This document shows, one piece after another, positions 51,787 through 61,128 of a stretch of 64,000 nt of DNA; the first letter of the stretch is position 1, and every line of letters starts with the position of its first letter. A program made the translations under genes and the position numbers. This stretch comes from CAWALV01 sp963782965. GTDB taxonomy: Bacteria > Actinomycetota > Actinomycetes > Acidothermales > Acidothermaceae. The notes beneath the pieces were generated by a model. That model was not told the origin of the DNA. It was given only the letters and a program-made list of their open reading frames with translations, and ran no database searches. The stretch covers positions 806,001-870,000 of the forward strand of contig CAWALV010000006.1 in the NCBI GenBank assembly GCA_963782965.1, read 5' to 3'.

Positions 51787-53826
51787 ATGTCGAACAGCGG
51801 AACGGTCGAGACCACCCGGGCTTGGAACAACCCTTCGATTTCGGCCGCGGTGTAGCCGTGTTCCCCAAGGATCTCGAGGACGTCCTCGCCCGGATCGGGA
51901 GCGGGATGGCTCGGAGCGGATTCGAAGGTGCTCGCCCAACCGCGCGGGCGCGCTTGGGTCAAGGTGCCCCACCGCGGGTGGTCCCATTGCTGCACCAGGC
52001 CGTTGTTGCGAATCCACGGAACGGCGGCGATTTCGTCCGTGTGGTGGACGGCCGCGCACGTCAGACCGATGGCACGCAATGCCTCGATTGCTTCATCTCG
52101 ACAGGTGTCGCCCGCGATGCGCTCGGCCCGTGTGACGAGCTCGGCCGGTGTCGGCGAGGCGGCGGGGTGCAGCACGGCGACGAATCCGTCGCTGCAGTTC
52201 AGCCACGTCACACCGCTCGCTCCTTTCCCGGCAAAGGTCTCCTCGAACAGTGGGCTCGCCATGAATGTGGCCGTGCGAGAGAGGCTGCCGATGACCCGTT
52301 GAGCAGCCCCCGTGGCGTTCCGCTGACGCAATGCGAGCATTACGCCGTAGGCGCCGAGCAGGCCCGTGCCGAAGTCGTTGAGGGGGAAGGGCACCTGGGC
52401 CGGAGCCTTTCCGTCGCCACCACGGGCGATCTGCATGCCCGTCGCCGCCTGGGCGTTTTGCTCCCACCCGGCTCGAGCATCCCAGCTGCCGCCGACGTCG
52501 AATGCGTTCAACGAGACGTACACGATGTCCGGCCGCAACTTCACGACGTCGGGGAAGCCGAAACCGATCTCGTCGAGCTTGCCGTGCCGGTAGTTCTCTA
52601 TCAGCACGTCGGCGCGGCTGATCAACCGTCGCAGTACCTGGCGTCCGGGCTCGGCCCGCAGGTTGAGCAGCATGCTGCGTTTGCCGCGGTTGACTTCGAG
52701 CCATCCGTACGGCGAGATAGGCCGTGCAGGGTCATCGATCTTGATGACCTCGGCGCCGAAATCGCTGAGGGTGCGCCCGCATGTGGGCCCCGCGAGCACG
52801 ATGCTGAGGTCGAGGACGACGGTTCCGCTCAGCGGGGGATCAGGCGGCACCTGAGCGGAGGAGCCGTGCTGCTCGGCAGTGGTAGCCGCCCGATCGACGG
52901 CGAGTACGCGGACGGCAGGTCCGCAACGCGGGGGACCATCGTCGGAAACCACGATGCCGGTCGCTCGCGAGTGCGGCTCGGCGAGCCACTCCTCACGCGA
53001 ACGCACGAGCGTACACGCACCGCCTGCGGCGTTGATGGCGTCCTCCCACGCCTTCGCCGTGCGCTGGGAGAACACGTCCGCGAAGCGGGCGCGCCACTGC
53101 TCCTCGGCATCGACGTCCGGCAAGCCGCCGAGTGCTCTTCGGGCGTCGTCCAGCCACTCGGCCTTGTCGATGACGCTGATGAGTGCGTCGACGAACCGGG
53201 AGTAGCCTCCCTGGCTTTGGATGTAACGTCCGTCGGCACAGCGGTAGCGTGCGGCGATCGGCAACCGCGGGCCGGCCACGGGGTCGACCAGGCCGTCGTC
53301 CGCCGCCTTGATGACGCGGCGGGCAACTGTATACAGCGCCGCACTGGTGAGAGGGACGACGATGTGCTGCGGCTCGGAGTCGTGTCGCAGCAATGCGGCC
53401 GTGACGTAGGCCGCGGCCAGGATGGCACCGAAGGTACTGCCGACGGGAAGCTCCTCCGGTCGAGGGCGCGGGCCGTCCATGAGGTTGAAGCCCATCTCAG
53501 CCGCGACGACGAGGTCGTCGTAGCCGCTGAACCCGGGCGGTTCCGGAACGCCGCTATTGGGCGGGAACACCGGAAGCGAGCAATAGATGAGGCTCGGGCA
53601 CAGCTCGCGCAGCGAGTCGAAGCGCAGGTCGGATTCTCTGAAGCGCGCATTCTGGCCCCGCGTCGATGAAGACCCTCGCTTCGGCGATAGCCGCTCGTAC
53701 CTCGTCGGAATCGTCCAAGTGCGCCAGGCTCGCCCCTTGGTCGGTGAGCAACCGAGCGAGCAATCGGCCGGCCAGGCGGTCTCCGGTGAGGACGACCTGC
53801 ACATCTGCCAGAGGTTGACCGTTCAC
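51771..53826 (-). pseudogene. Two-domain family III CoA-transferase (CaiB/BaiF), apparent frameshift
   Basis: Fusion of two family III CoA-transferase-like domains, of which the second is complete (LSGTVVLDLSIVLAGPTCGR, then PFPLNDFGTGLLGAYGVM with the likely catalytic Asp). The start MNGQPLADVQVVLTGDRLAG overlaps the upstream gene by ATGA, but its frame leaves the family pattern after ARVFIDAGPE, while the following sequence (FRESDLRFDSLRELCPSLIY) continues in another frame. The switch lies near 53645-53665. Either a sequencing error or a real mutation; if real, the N-terminal part is lost. Confidence 0.75.
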
Positions 53827-55985
53827 TTGTCCCTCACCACCACGACGTCGACGGCGACAGGTGACGGTTCGGCCAAGATGACGGGGTTCAGGTCCACCTG
53901 ACTGACCTCCGAGGGCAAGGTTGCCAAGCGCGTCGAGAACGTGCTCAGGACCTGCCTGAGCAAGTCGGTGAGCCGCACTTCGTCGGTCGCAGGCATACCG
54001 GCGAGCAGGCCACGCGAGATGAGTTCATCCGCGGCGTCCCGAACCTCGTGTTCGCTCAATGGCGGGATCAAGACCAAGGGCGGCGTCCCGTACTCGACGT
54101 CGACGCCTCCTCGGCCGGCCAGCATGACTCGGCCGCAATATTGGTCGCGGCTCACGCCAAGTATCAGCTGGGGTCCTTCCGGGACCATGCGTTGCAGTTC
54201 GAACCCTTGAAGCGGCAGGCCGGCCTGCGTCAGCGCCGTCACGATGTCTTCGCACCCCCGCCGCACCGCGGCGGCGTCGGCTACGTCGAGCCGCACTCCT
54301 CCCACGCGGCTCTTGTGTGCTGTGTCGGGCGAGACCCCTTTTACCGCCACGGGGAAGCCGAGTTCCTCGGCGGCCTCGACCGCCGCGCTCACCGTACGGC
54401 AGTATCTTGACGCGACGTAGGCTATGCCGAGTTTCGAGACGATACGCACCGCCTGACTGAGATCGAGCATCACGCCGTCGGCGACCGGAAGCACCTTGTC
54501 TGGTAGTCCACCGAGGTCGACCTTCTCGCCAGCTCGACGGTGGCGGCTGGTGTGCCAGGTCACGAAGTTGCGAATCGCGTGCAATGCCGGGCGATACGAC
54601 ATCAGCAGCGGCACGCCGAGGTCACGTGCGAACTCGAACCACTTCTCGTCGAGTGGCTCGATCGTGCGGCTCAGGAGCACCGGCAGTTTCCCGTGCTGGC
54701 GGGCGACGCCGACGAGTCGGGTGTAGAGCTCGGTGCTGATCGCGTCAGGTGTCTGTGGCTGCCGGCAGCGGAAGGCGACCAGTCCAAGTTGGTCGTCGGT
54801 GCACAGCAGTCCGGCGGCACGGACGGTCGTGCTCGTGTCCAATGCGCCACTGTCGAGAGGGTTGCCGACGACATCCGGTGCGCCGACCTCGGCGGCGAGC
54901 TTGGTCCGCAGCTCCTCGCCGGGAAGCGGCAGCTCCAGACCGATATCCGCGGCGAGGTCGCTCAGGAGCGCGACGTCGCCGCCAGAAACCGTTACCAAGC
55001 CCGTGCGTCCGCCCGAGTAGCTGGGGCCGTACTGCGCGAGGTAGATCGTCTCCATGAACTCGTCGAGATCGCTGACCAGGATGACCCCGAGCTTGCGGCA
55101 CAGGGCTTCCCAGGTGCGGCCTCCCGTCGCCAGCCTCCCGGCATGGGCCAACGCATTTCGCCGCGCGCGGTCCGACCTGCCTGCGCTCATCATCACGACG
55201 GTCTTGCCGACTCGATTTAGGGCAGCGAGGATCTGCGCCGCTTGACGAGGATTTCGGATGCCTTCGCAGTACACGCCGACCACGCGGGTGTCCTCGTCCA
55301 CCAGCGCGAACTCGAGGGCGTCGGTGAGGTCGATGTCGCCCTCGTTTCCGACTGATAATGCGACCTGCACACCCATCCTCCAGTGGGCGGCCACCGACAG
55401 CACGACGTTGAGCATCCCGCTGGACTGGAAGAGCAGCGAGATCGGCCCACGCTCCAGCGGCCGACGCACGCCATCACCGCTCCACGCCGAGATACCGCGG
55501 CCGGGCGCAACGAACCCGAGAGTGTTCGGGCCGAGAAGCGTGACGTCGAGTCGGTGCGCGGTTTCCCGAAGCGACGTCTGTAGCTCCTGTCCCGCTTCGC
55601 CGCGGCCAGCGAACCCCTCGGCGATGACGATGGCGCAGCGGCATCCGGCTGCTGCTGCATCCTCGATCGCGGGAAGGGCATGTCGTGCGGCCGACACGAC
55701 CACGGCTAGGCCATCGTGGAGATCCAGACTGCGTGCATTGGGGTGGCATTTGCGGCCCGCAACCGTGTCGAACCGCTCGTTCAGGAGATAGATGTCACGG
55801 TCGGGGAACCCCACGCCGCTCAAGCCCTCAAGCACCATCCGGGTGTGGCGGTGCCGGTCGTTGGCTCCGAAGATTGCGACGCAGCGCGCTTCGAGCAGCC
55901 GGCGGACGCGTGCCGCGCCTTCCCAAAGCTCGGTTCTAGATGCGACGTCGGCAGTTGCCGTGTCGTCGTGTACGTCTTCCGTCAC
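53823..55985 (-). CDS. ADP-forming acyl-CoA synthetase (NDP-forming family)
   Basis: 720-residue protein with the acetate-CoA ligase (ADP-forming) layout: CoA-binding Rossmann domain (VAIFGANDRHRHTRMVLEGL), succinyl-CoA-ligase-like domains (LLGPNTLGFVAPGRGISAWS, GNEGDIDLTDALEFAL) and a C-terminal ATP-grasp domain (about 505-720, GFPVAVKGVSPDTAHKSRVG). It would make or use an acyl-CoA with ATP/ADP. It is coupled to the CoA-transferase by ATGA and follows the DUF35 gene by nine bases. Confidence 0.9.
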   Translation of the reverse strand: MTEDVHDDTATADVASRTELWEGAARVRRLLEARCVAIFGANDRHRHTRMVLEGLSGVGFPDRDIYLLNERFDTVAGRKCHPNARSLDLHDGLAVVVSAARHALPAIEDAAAAGCRCAIVIAEGFAGRGEAGQELQTSLRETAHRLDVTLLGPNTLGFVAPGRGISAWSGDGVRRPLERGPISLLFQSSGMLNVVLSVAAHWRMGVQVALSVGNEGDIDLTDALEFALVDEDTRVVGVYCEGIRNPRQAAQILAALNRVGKTVVMMSAGRSDRARRNALAHAGRLATGGRTWEALCRKLGVILVSDLDEFMETIYLAQYGPSYSGGRTGLVTVSGGDVALLSDLAADIGLELPLPGEELRTKLAAEVGAPDVVGNPLDSGALDTSTTVRAAGLLCTDDQLGLVAFRCRQPQTPDAISTELYTRLVGVARQHGKLPVLLSRTIEPLDEKWFEFARDLGVPLLMSYRPALHAIRNFVTWHTSRHRRAGEKVDLGGLPDKVLPVADGVMLDLSQAVRIVSKLGIAYVASRYCRTVSAAVEAAEELGFPVAVKGVSPDTAHKSRVGGVRLDVADAAAVRRGCEDIVTALTQAGLPLQGFELQRMVPEGPQLILGVSRDQYCGRVMLAGRGGVDVEYGTPPLVLIPPLSEHEVRDAADELISRGLLAGMPATDEVRLTDLLRQVLSTFSTRLATLPSEVSQVDLNPVILAEPSPVAVDVVVVRDK

Positions 55986-55994
55986 GCCAGTACC

Positions 55995-56405
55995 TCAGCC
56001 AACCGGTCGGGCCAAAGGAAGCGCGACACCGTCGACGTCGCGGACAATGATTTGGACGGGCATACCGATCTTGACGTCGTACGGTGAGCACTCGACGACG
56101 TTGGTGCCGAACATCGGGCCCTCCTCGAGTTCGATCAACGCGTTCACGTAAGGGACCCGATCCTTCAACCATCCCTCGAGGGCGATCTCGTGGACATTGA
56201 AGGCGAAGACCTTCCCACGGCCCGACGCTTCGACCCATGACATGTCGCCCATGAACGGCGCGACGACATGATCGGCGCGGCAATAGGAGATCGGCCAATA
56301 GTGGGCGCCGCAAACGCCGCAGCGTGTGACGAGAAACTTCCCTTCACGCACGCCGTCCCAGAACGGTCGGCTGTCGAGATCGACGTTCGGCAGTGGCACG
56401 CTCAT
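55995..56405 (-). CDS. DUF35 OB-fold acyl-CoA-associated protein
   Basis: 136-residue protein with an N-terminal rubredoxin-like zinc ribbon (RCGVCGAHYWPISYC) and a C-terminal OB fold (GRGKVFAFNVHE, MFGTNVVECSP). Such DUF35 proteins partner thiolase-like enzymes, as in the ChsH2/Ltp2 retro-aldolase of steroid breakdown. AAGAAGGTG just upstream fixes the ATG. It follows the thiolase-like gene on the same strand. Confidence 0.88.
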   Translation of the reverse strand: MSVPLPNVDLDSRPFWDGVREGKFLVTRCGVCGAHYWPISYCRADHVVAPFMGDMSWVEASGRGKVFAFNVHEIALEGWLKDRVPYVNALIELEEGPMFGTNVVECSPYDVKIGMPVQIIVRDVDGVALPLARPVG

Positions 56406-56461
56406 GTACACCTTCTTGTTGGGTCGTTGGGGCCGCATGCGTCCGCGGTCGCCGGATCGGC

Positions 56462-57640
56462 TCAGTCGGACGTCAGCACCACCGAACTGTGGGCGGAACA
56501 CATACCCGGATTGAGCACCTCGCCGCCGTGGCCTGACACGAGGGCCACCCGGCAGTTGTCGAGCTGGCGCGCTCCGGCTCGGCCACGCAGTTGCAGGATC
56601 GCTTCGGAGAAGCACGTGAGATCGCCGAAGTGATATGCCGACAGCAATCCGCCACTGGTGTTGATCGGGAGCTCGCCCCCCGGCCCGATGCGGGTCGTCT
56701 CGAGGAACTTGCCGCCCTCGCCCTTGGCGGCCCAGCCGTAGTCCTCGATCTGCAGCAGTACTTCGGCGGTGAAGCAGTCGTACAGTTGCGCGCAGTCGAT
56801 GTCCTCGATCGTGACGCCGGCTTGGCCAAAGGCTTGCGCCTTGGCGTTGGCCACGGCGAGCGACGTGTAGTTCTCCTTCTCCCACCACAGTTCCGCCATC
56901 GCCTCGCCGAAGCCGATGCCGCGGATGAACACCGGGTTGTCGTGGTCTTTCGCGCGTTCGGCGTCGGTGATCACCATGGCGAAGGCGCCGTCGGTCATCA
57001 CGCAGATGTCGTCACGGCGGTAGGGATAGACGACGTAGTCGGACTGCTCGTACTCATCGAGCGTGAGCGGGCGACCGTAGTAGCGTGCTTCGGGGTTGAG
57101 TTGTGCCCACTCACGGATCTGAGCCGCGATGAGGCCGAGGTGGCGCGACGTCGTGCCGAACTCGTGCATGTGCCGCGATGCGAAGAAGCTGTGGTGACTG
57201 ACTGCGCGCACGTCGCCGAAGGGGTGTCCCCAGTATCCCTCCGGCTGGATGCGTACCGTTCCTTTGGAGCCCGACTCACGCGCCGCCTTCGCTTCGGAGT
57301 AGTCCCTTGACGCTCCGGCGATGACGACGTGTGTGGCGATTCCTCGGTCGATCAGTGTCGACGCGATCGTGCACGCAAAGGCGCCGCCCGTTCCGCCGCG
57401 GCCGATCGGCTGGAAGAAGTCGACCGGTAGCGCCAGCACTCGTGGAAACGCATCCGTCGACGTCGGTTTGCCGCCCCGTCCCGCTGCACTGCGGACTTCG
57501 ATCGCCGCGCGCACGTCCGAGCGTGAGATGCCGGCGTCCTCAATGGCGCGGCGGGCCACCTCGGCGAGCAACGAGCGCATGCTGTGTTCCGCCTGCATGC
57601 CGGTGATCAATCCCATTCCGACGATCGCGACGTCCTTCAT
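56462..57640 (-). CDS. Thiolase-like (lipid-transfer/SCP-x type) protein
   Basis: 392-residue thiolase-superfamily protein starting MKDVAIVGMGLITGMQAEHS. It has the thiolase core order (NTSGGLLSAYHFGDLTCFSE, VALVSGHGGEVLNPGMCSAH) but lacks the standard nucleophile context and C-terminal GxCxGGG, as in thiolase-like aldolases such as Ltp2. With the adjacent DUF35 gene it probably forms a C-C lyase or acyl transfer complex on CoA esters. Canonical thiolase activity should not be assumed. Confidence 0.85.
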   Translation of the reverse strand: MKDVAIVGMGLITGMQAEHSMRSLLAEVARRAIEDAGISRSDVRAAIEVRSAAGRGGKPTSTDAFPRVLALPVDFFQPIGRGGTGGAFACTIASTLIDRGIATHVVIAGASRDYSEAKAARESGSKGTVRIQPEGYWGHPFGDVRAVSHHSFFASRHMHEFGTTSRHLGLIAAQIREWAQLNPEARYYGRPLTLDEYEQSDYVVYPYRRDDICVMTDGAFAMVITDAERAKDHDNPVFIRGIGFGEAMAELWWEKENYTSLAVANAKAQAFGQAGVTIEDIDCAQLYDCFTAEVLLQIEDYGWAAKGEGGKFLETTRIGPGGELPINTSGGLLSAYHFGDLTCFSEAILQLRGRAGARQLDNCRVALVSGHGGEVLNPGMCSAHSSVVLTSD

Positions 57641-57676
57641 GGGCCTCCTCTGTCCGTTGCGTGCGTGTTTGAAGCG

Positions 57677-58510
57677 TTAGAGGGTCTCGGTCCCCTTGGG
57701 ACCGGGGAAGTCGTCGCGAACCCGCATGCTGATGGCTTCCAGCGCGGCCGACGCGTCGAGCGCCAGTTCAAGGTCGGCTCGCATGCGCTTGTTGATGACG
57801 AGCTTGGTCCAGCCCAACGCCCAGGCGGGTCGGGCGAGCAGCTCTTCCACGTACTCGTCCACCGTCTCCTGCAGTTGCGCCTTCGGCACGGCACGGGTGA
57901 TGACGTTCATGTCGGCCAACTCGCGCGCGCGTACCGGCCGGCCGGTCATCAGGAACTCTTTCGCCTTGACCAGGCTCATCTGCAGTGGCCACAGCACCAC
58001 GCCACCGTCCCCGGGAACGATGCCGGTCGACCGTTTGGCAGTGGGGACGAAGTGGTGGTTGGCGATGTGGATGTCGGTGATGTGCGCTTCTTCGTCCGCG
58101 ATGACGAAGTCGCAAACCAGCGCGAGGGAGGCGCCGAACCCGAGAGCGTCGCCGTTGACCCGCGCGATGACCGGCTTCTCCATCCGCGCGATACCGTCGA
58201 TGATCTCCTGGGTCTCCCGGATGGCCGCGAAGATGTGCTCGGGGTCGCTCATGACCCCTTTTCTCTTGGCGCCGGATTCTGTGGGGTGCTGGCGGCCGGC
58301 GAACGGGGCGTAGAACCGGGCATCCGTCGCTCCGGTGATCACGAGGACGCGGATGTTGTCGTCGTTCCTGATCTGCGCCAGCGCCTCCGCAAGCTCACGG
58401 TGTCCAACCTGTGGGTTATCCGAAACACCGTCCGGCCACAGCAGGTACAACACCGCGACCTGACCATCGACCGTCACGTGGATCTGCTCGAAGTCGTACG
58501 CCTCGCCCAT
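57677..58510 (-). CDS. Enoyl-CoA hydratase/isomerase (crotonase) family, paralogue 1
   Basis: 277-residue crotonase-fold protein. Recognisable blocks are EKPVIARVNGDALGFGASLA, then a CDFVIADEEAHITDIHIANH segment, STGIVPGDGG and KAKEFLMTGRPVRARELADM. The position of the usual catalytic Glu (QPEI in rat hydratase) appears to be His (TDIHI), so chemistry may differ from simple hydration. GAAGGGCGG precedes the ATG. It is a close relative of the crotonase at 60190 on the other strand. Confidence 0.87.
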   Translation of the reverse strand: MGEAYDFEQIHVTVDGQVAVLYLLWPDGVSDNPQVGHRELAEALAQIRNDDNIRVLVITGATDARFYAPFAGRQHPTESGAKRKGVMSDPEHIFAAIRETQEIIDGIARMEKPVIARVNGDALGFGASLALVCDFVIADEEAHITDIHIANHHFVPTAKRSTGIVPGDGGVVLWPLQMSLVKAKEFLMTGRPVRARELADMNVITRAVPKAQLQETVDEYVEELLARPAWALGWTKLVINKRMRADLELALDASAALEAISMRVRDDFPGPKGTETL

Positions 58511-58957
58511 GCTCAGCCGCCCTTCATTACGGCCGCGCCGGGGTGCCGCTGCTCGCTGCGCGCGGCTCCGACCTGCGGCCTGCGTCGAGGGGAACGCGTG
58601 CTGGCCGAGAGGCATCGCTACCGAGTCCAGAACGGTCTGAAACGGGGTCGCTCAGCCACGCGCGTTTGGGGCTCTCAACCTTTCATATAGCCAACAGGCT
58701 GTCAACGTGGCGGCTGCCGCCGCCGCTATGGGGACAGCCGTGTCACCTCCCGCAACGACTCGGCAACGTTGACCGTCTCCTATTGCGTACAGAATGTAGG
58801 CGCTGTAGCGTTCCCGGCTTATCAGGCCTCTCTATTGGCTCGCAGCTGGCCCGAGCTGGTACGTGTTCTTAGCTCTTATGTCGTGTTTGCGAGGAATGGG
58901 GATCACAGGTCGGTACGGGTGTGGCCGGCCGCATCTCGTTATCTGCGGAGGAGAGAC
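58511..58957. other. Divergent intergenic region between crotonase and Tct-type transporter
   Basis: About 450 bases with no convincing gene. It contains CATATAGCCAACAGGCTGTC around 58684-58703, which resembles the island's TATAGCC elements, a GGCGGC/GCCGCC hairpin near 58710-58725, and a tentative plus-strand promoter with TTGACC at 58769-58774 and AATGTA 18 bases later. These could drive the two outward-facing units. Confidence 0.45.
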
Positions 58958-60160
58958 ATGAACTTTGATCGCGGTTGGCGGCTGGGAGCCCGGCCGGTAG
59001 GCGTGGTTACCGCGCTCGTCATCGGCCTCACGCTGGCAGGGTGCAGCAGCTCCGGCAAAGCGATTTCCCCACCGGCGGCCCAGTCGTCGGCTGCGAATCA
59101 GTCGTCGTCGTCGCCTAGCGCACCTGCGGCGTCCAGCGCGAGCAGCGCGGCGTCCAGCGCGGCCGGGGTCGACTTCAGCGGCAAGACCATCACCTTGGTC
59201 GCGCCCTTCTCGGCGGGCGGCTCGGCGGACACCCTTGCCCGGCTCGTCGGCCAGGAACTGGGCGCATTCCTGCCAGGCCACCCGACGGTCGTGGTCAAGA
59301 ACATGACAGGTGGTGGTGGATCGGTCGGCCTTGACTACGTTGCGAACAAGGCGGCCGGCGACGGTACGACGATCGGGTTCTTCGGCGGCGGCATGGCCAT
59401 CCGGTACGTCACCAAAGTCACTGGGTTCTCGTCCCTGGCCGACCAGCCGCTCATTGGCGGCTTCCCCCAAGGCGTCGTCATGCCCACGCTGGCGAAGTAC
59501 GGCACTGACCTGTCGAAGCTGCAGAACCTGTCGTCGCCGCTCAAGGTCGCGGAGAGCTCCGCCGGTGGCACTGGCGCGATGATGGCATCGATTGGCAGTG
59601 AGCTCCTGAAGATTCCCATGAAGCAGATCTTCGGTTTCTCGGGGGGCGGTTCAGATGCTCTGACATCCATGTTGCGGGGTGAGACCGACGCAGGTGCGAC
59701 TGCGGACACCTCCTACGACAAGACCTACCTGCCGTACGTCAAGAAGGGACAGTTCGAAGGGTTCTTCCAGACCGGCGTCATGGACGACAACGGCCAGATC
59801 ATTCGGAGTGCGCTCGTGCCGGACGTTCCGACGATCTTGGACCTGTACAAGCAGGCGAACAACGGCGCAGACCCGACCGGCGACGCTTGGACGGCCTATC
59901 AAATCCTGGACAACCTCAATACGGCCGACTACGTCATGGCAGTGCGCAAGGGAACTCCCGACAACGTCTTGAGCACGCTGCGTCAGGGCTTCGACAAGAT
60001 GTCGGCTAGCCAGGAGTGGAAGACGTTCACCACGAGCAAGTTGACGGCACCGCTTGCGACGGTCAAGGCGAGCACCGCGACCAAGAGCTGGTCGGCGTTC
60101 TTGGACATCACGGACGCTCAGATCGCGCTGTTCAAGAAGTACGCGGGAATCAAGGGCTAG
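58958..60160 (+). CDS. Tripartite tricarboxylate-type transporter, solute-binding lipoprotein (TctC/Bug)
   Basis: 400-residue extracytoplasmic binding protein. A lipobox ends a hydrophobic signal (VIGLTLAGCSSSG, lipid Cys29), then a Ser/Ala linker, then the Bug-type domain with KTITLVAPFSAGGSADTLAR and VVVKNMTGGGGSVGLDYVAN. Such proteins bind carboxylates, including aromatic acids such as terephthalate, and hand them to TctA/TctB. GGAGGAGAG before the ATG. First gene of the transporter unit. Confidence 0.93.
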   Translation: MNFDRGWRLGARPVGVVTALVIGLTLAGCSSSGKAISPPAAQSSAANQSSSSPSAPAASSASSAASSAAGVDFSGKTITLVAPFSAGGSADTLARLVGQELGAFLPGHPTVVVKNMTGGGGSVGLDYVANKAAGDGTTIGFFGGGMAIRYVTKVTGFSSLADQPLIGGFPQGVVMPTLAKYGTDLSKLQNLSSPLKVAESSAGGTGAMMASIGSELLKIPMKQIFGFSGGGSDALTSMLRGETDAGATADTSYDKTYLPYVKKGQFEGFFQTGVMDDNGQIIRSALVPDVPTILDLYKQANNGADPTGDAWTAYQILDNLNTADYVMAVRKGTPDNVLSTLRQGFDKMSASQEWKTFTTSKLTAPLATVKASTATKSWSAFLDITDAQIALFKKYAGIKG

Positions 60161-60189
60161 CGCCAGACCATATTGAGGAGTGACGGCTG

Positions 60190-61020
60190 ATGCGCGACTC
60201 CTACGGCTTCGACTGCGTCAACGTTCGAACCGAGGGGATGGTCGCGTGGGTGCGCCTGCAGTCGCCCGACGGCAAGATCGTGGCGCAGAAGTTCCACCGT
60301 GAGCTCGCAGCCTGCTTACAGGCTCTGCGGAGTGACGACGACGTTCGCGTCGTCGTCCTCCGCGGGGCGACTGAAGCCAAGTTCATGTCGCCGTTCGCCG
60401 GTATCGAGGACGGCGGCCACTTGGAGCGGTTCAAGCGAGGGGTCATGAGCGACCCAGAGAACGTGTTCGCCGGGATGCGCGAGACGGAGCAGATACTCGA
60501 CGCCGTCATGTGCATGGAGAAGCCCGTCATCGCGATGGTCAACGGTGACGCATTGGGTAACGGCGCTTCGCTCGCGATGTCGTGCGATCTGATCCTTGCG
60601 GACGAAGATGCGTATATTACCGACATCCACATCGCCAACCATCACTTCATCAACAAGGCGACCAAGTCGACTGGCATCGTACCCGGCGACGGGAGCCTCG
60701 CGTCGTGGCCTATGCAGATGGGCCTCATGAAAGCCAAGGAGTTCTTGATGACCGGCAGGCCGGTACGCGCGCGTGAGTTGGCCGACATGAACGCCATCAA
60801 CCGCGCTGTGCCGCACGCCGACTTGCAGCGAGTCGTGGACGAGTTCGTCGCTGAGCTCCTCGAGCGCCCCGCGTGGGCGCTCGGCTGGACCAAGACGCTC
60901 CTCAACAAGCGTGCCCGGGCGAACATGGCGCTCACTCTTGACGTGGGCGCGGCATTGCTTGGAATCAGCATGCGGGTGCGGGACGAGTTTCACGGGCCGA
61001 AGGGCACACAGGTCCTATGA
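60190..61020 (+). CDS. Enoyl-CoA hydratase/isomerase (crotonase) family, paralogue 2
   Basis: 276-residue crotonase-like protein, closely similar to the one at 57677: shares RGVMSDPENVFAGMRETEQI-type, ITDIHIANHHF, STGIVPGDGS and GRPVRARELADMN segments. The catalytic Glu position is again His-like (TDIHI). It lies between the binding-protein gene and the transporter membrane gene, so it is transcribed with uptake. Presumed role: conversion of a CoA-activated or ring-opened intermediate. Confidence 0.87.
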   Translation: MRDSYGFDCVNVRTEGMVAWVRLQSPDGKIVAQKFHRELAACLQALRSDDDVRVVVLRGATEAKFMSPFAGIEDGGHLERFKRGVMSDPENVFAGMRETEQILDAVMCMEKPVIAMVNGDALGNGASLAMSCDLILADEDAYITDIHIANHHFINKATKSTGIVPGDGSLASWPMQMGLMKAKEFLMTGRPVRARELADMNAINRAVPHADLQRVVDEFVAELLERPAWALGWTKTLLNKRARANMALTLDVGAALLGISMRVRDEFHGPKGTQVL

Positions 61021-61128
61021 GACGCGAGGCCGGCGGAGGATGAGAGCGTCGGTGCCTACCGAAAGGAACACAGCTGCCAGGCTTAGCGTATCCGCGAGTG
61101 GTCGGCCGTGCCGGAGGAGAAGCCTACG

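Noticed and set aside
58700..58705. Minus-strand TTGACA as -35 for the crotonase unit
   Set aside because: No acceptable -10 at 16-18 bases; the TATATG nearby is only about ten bases away.
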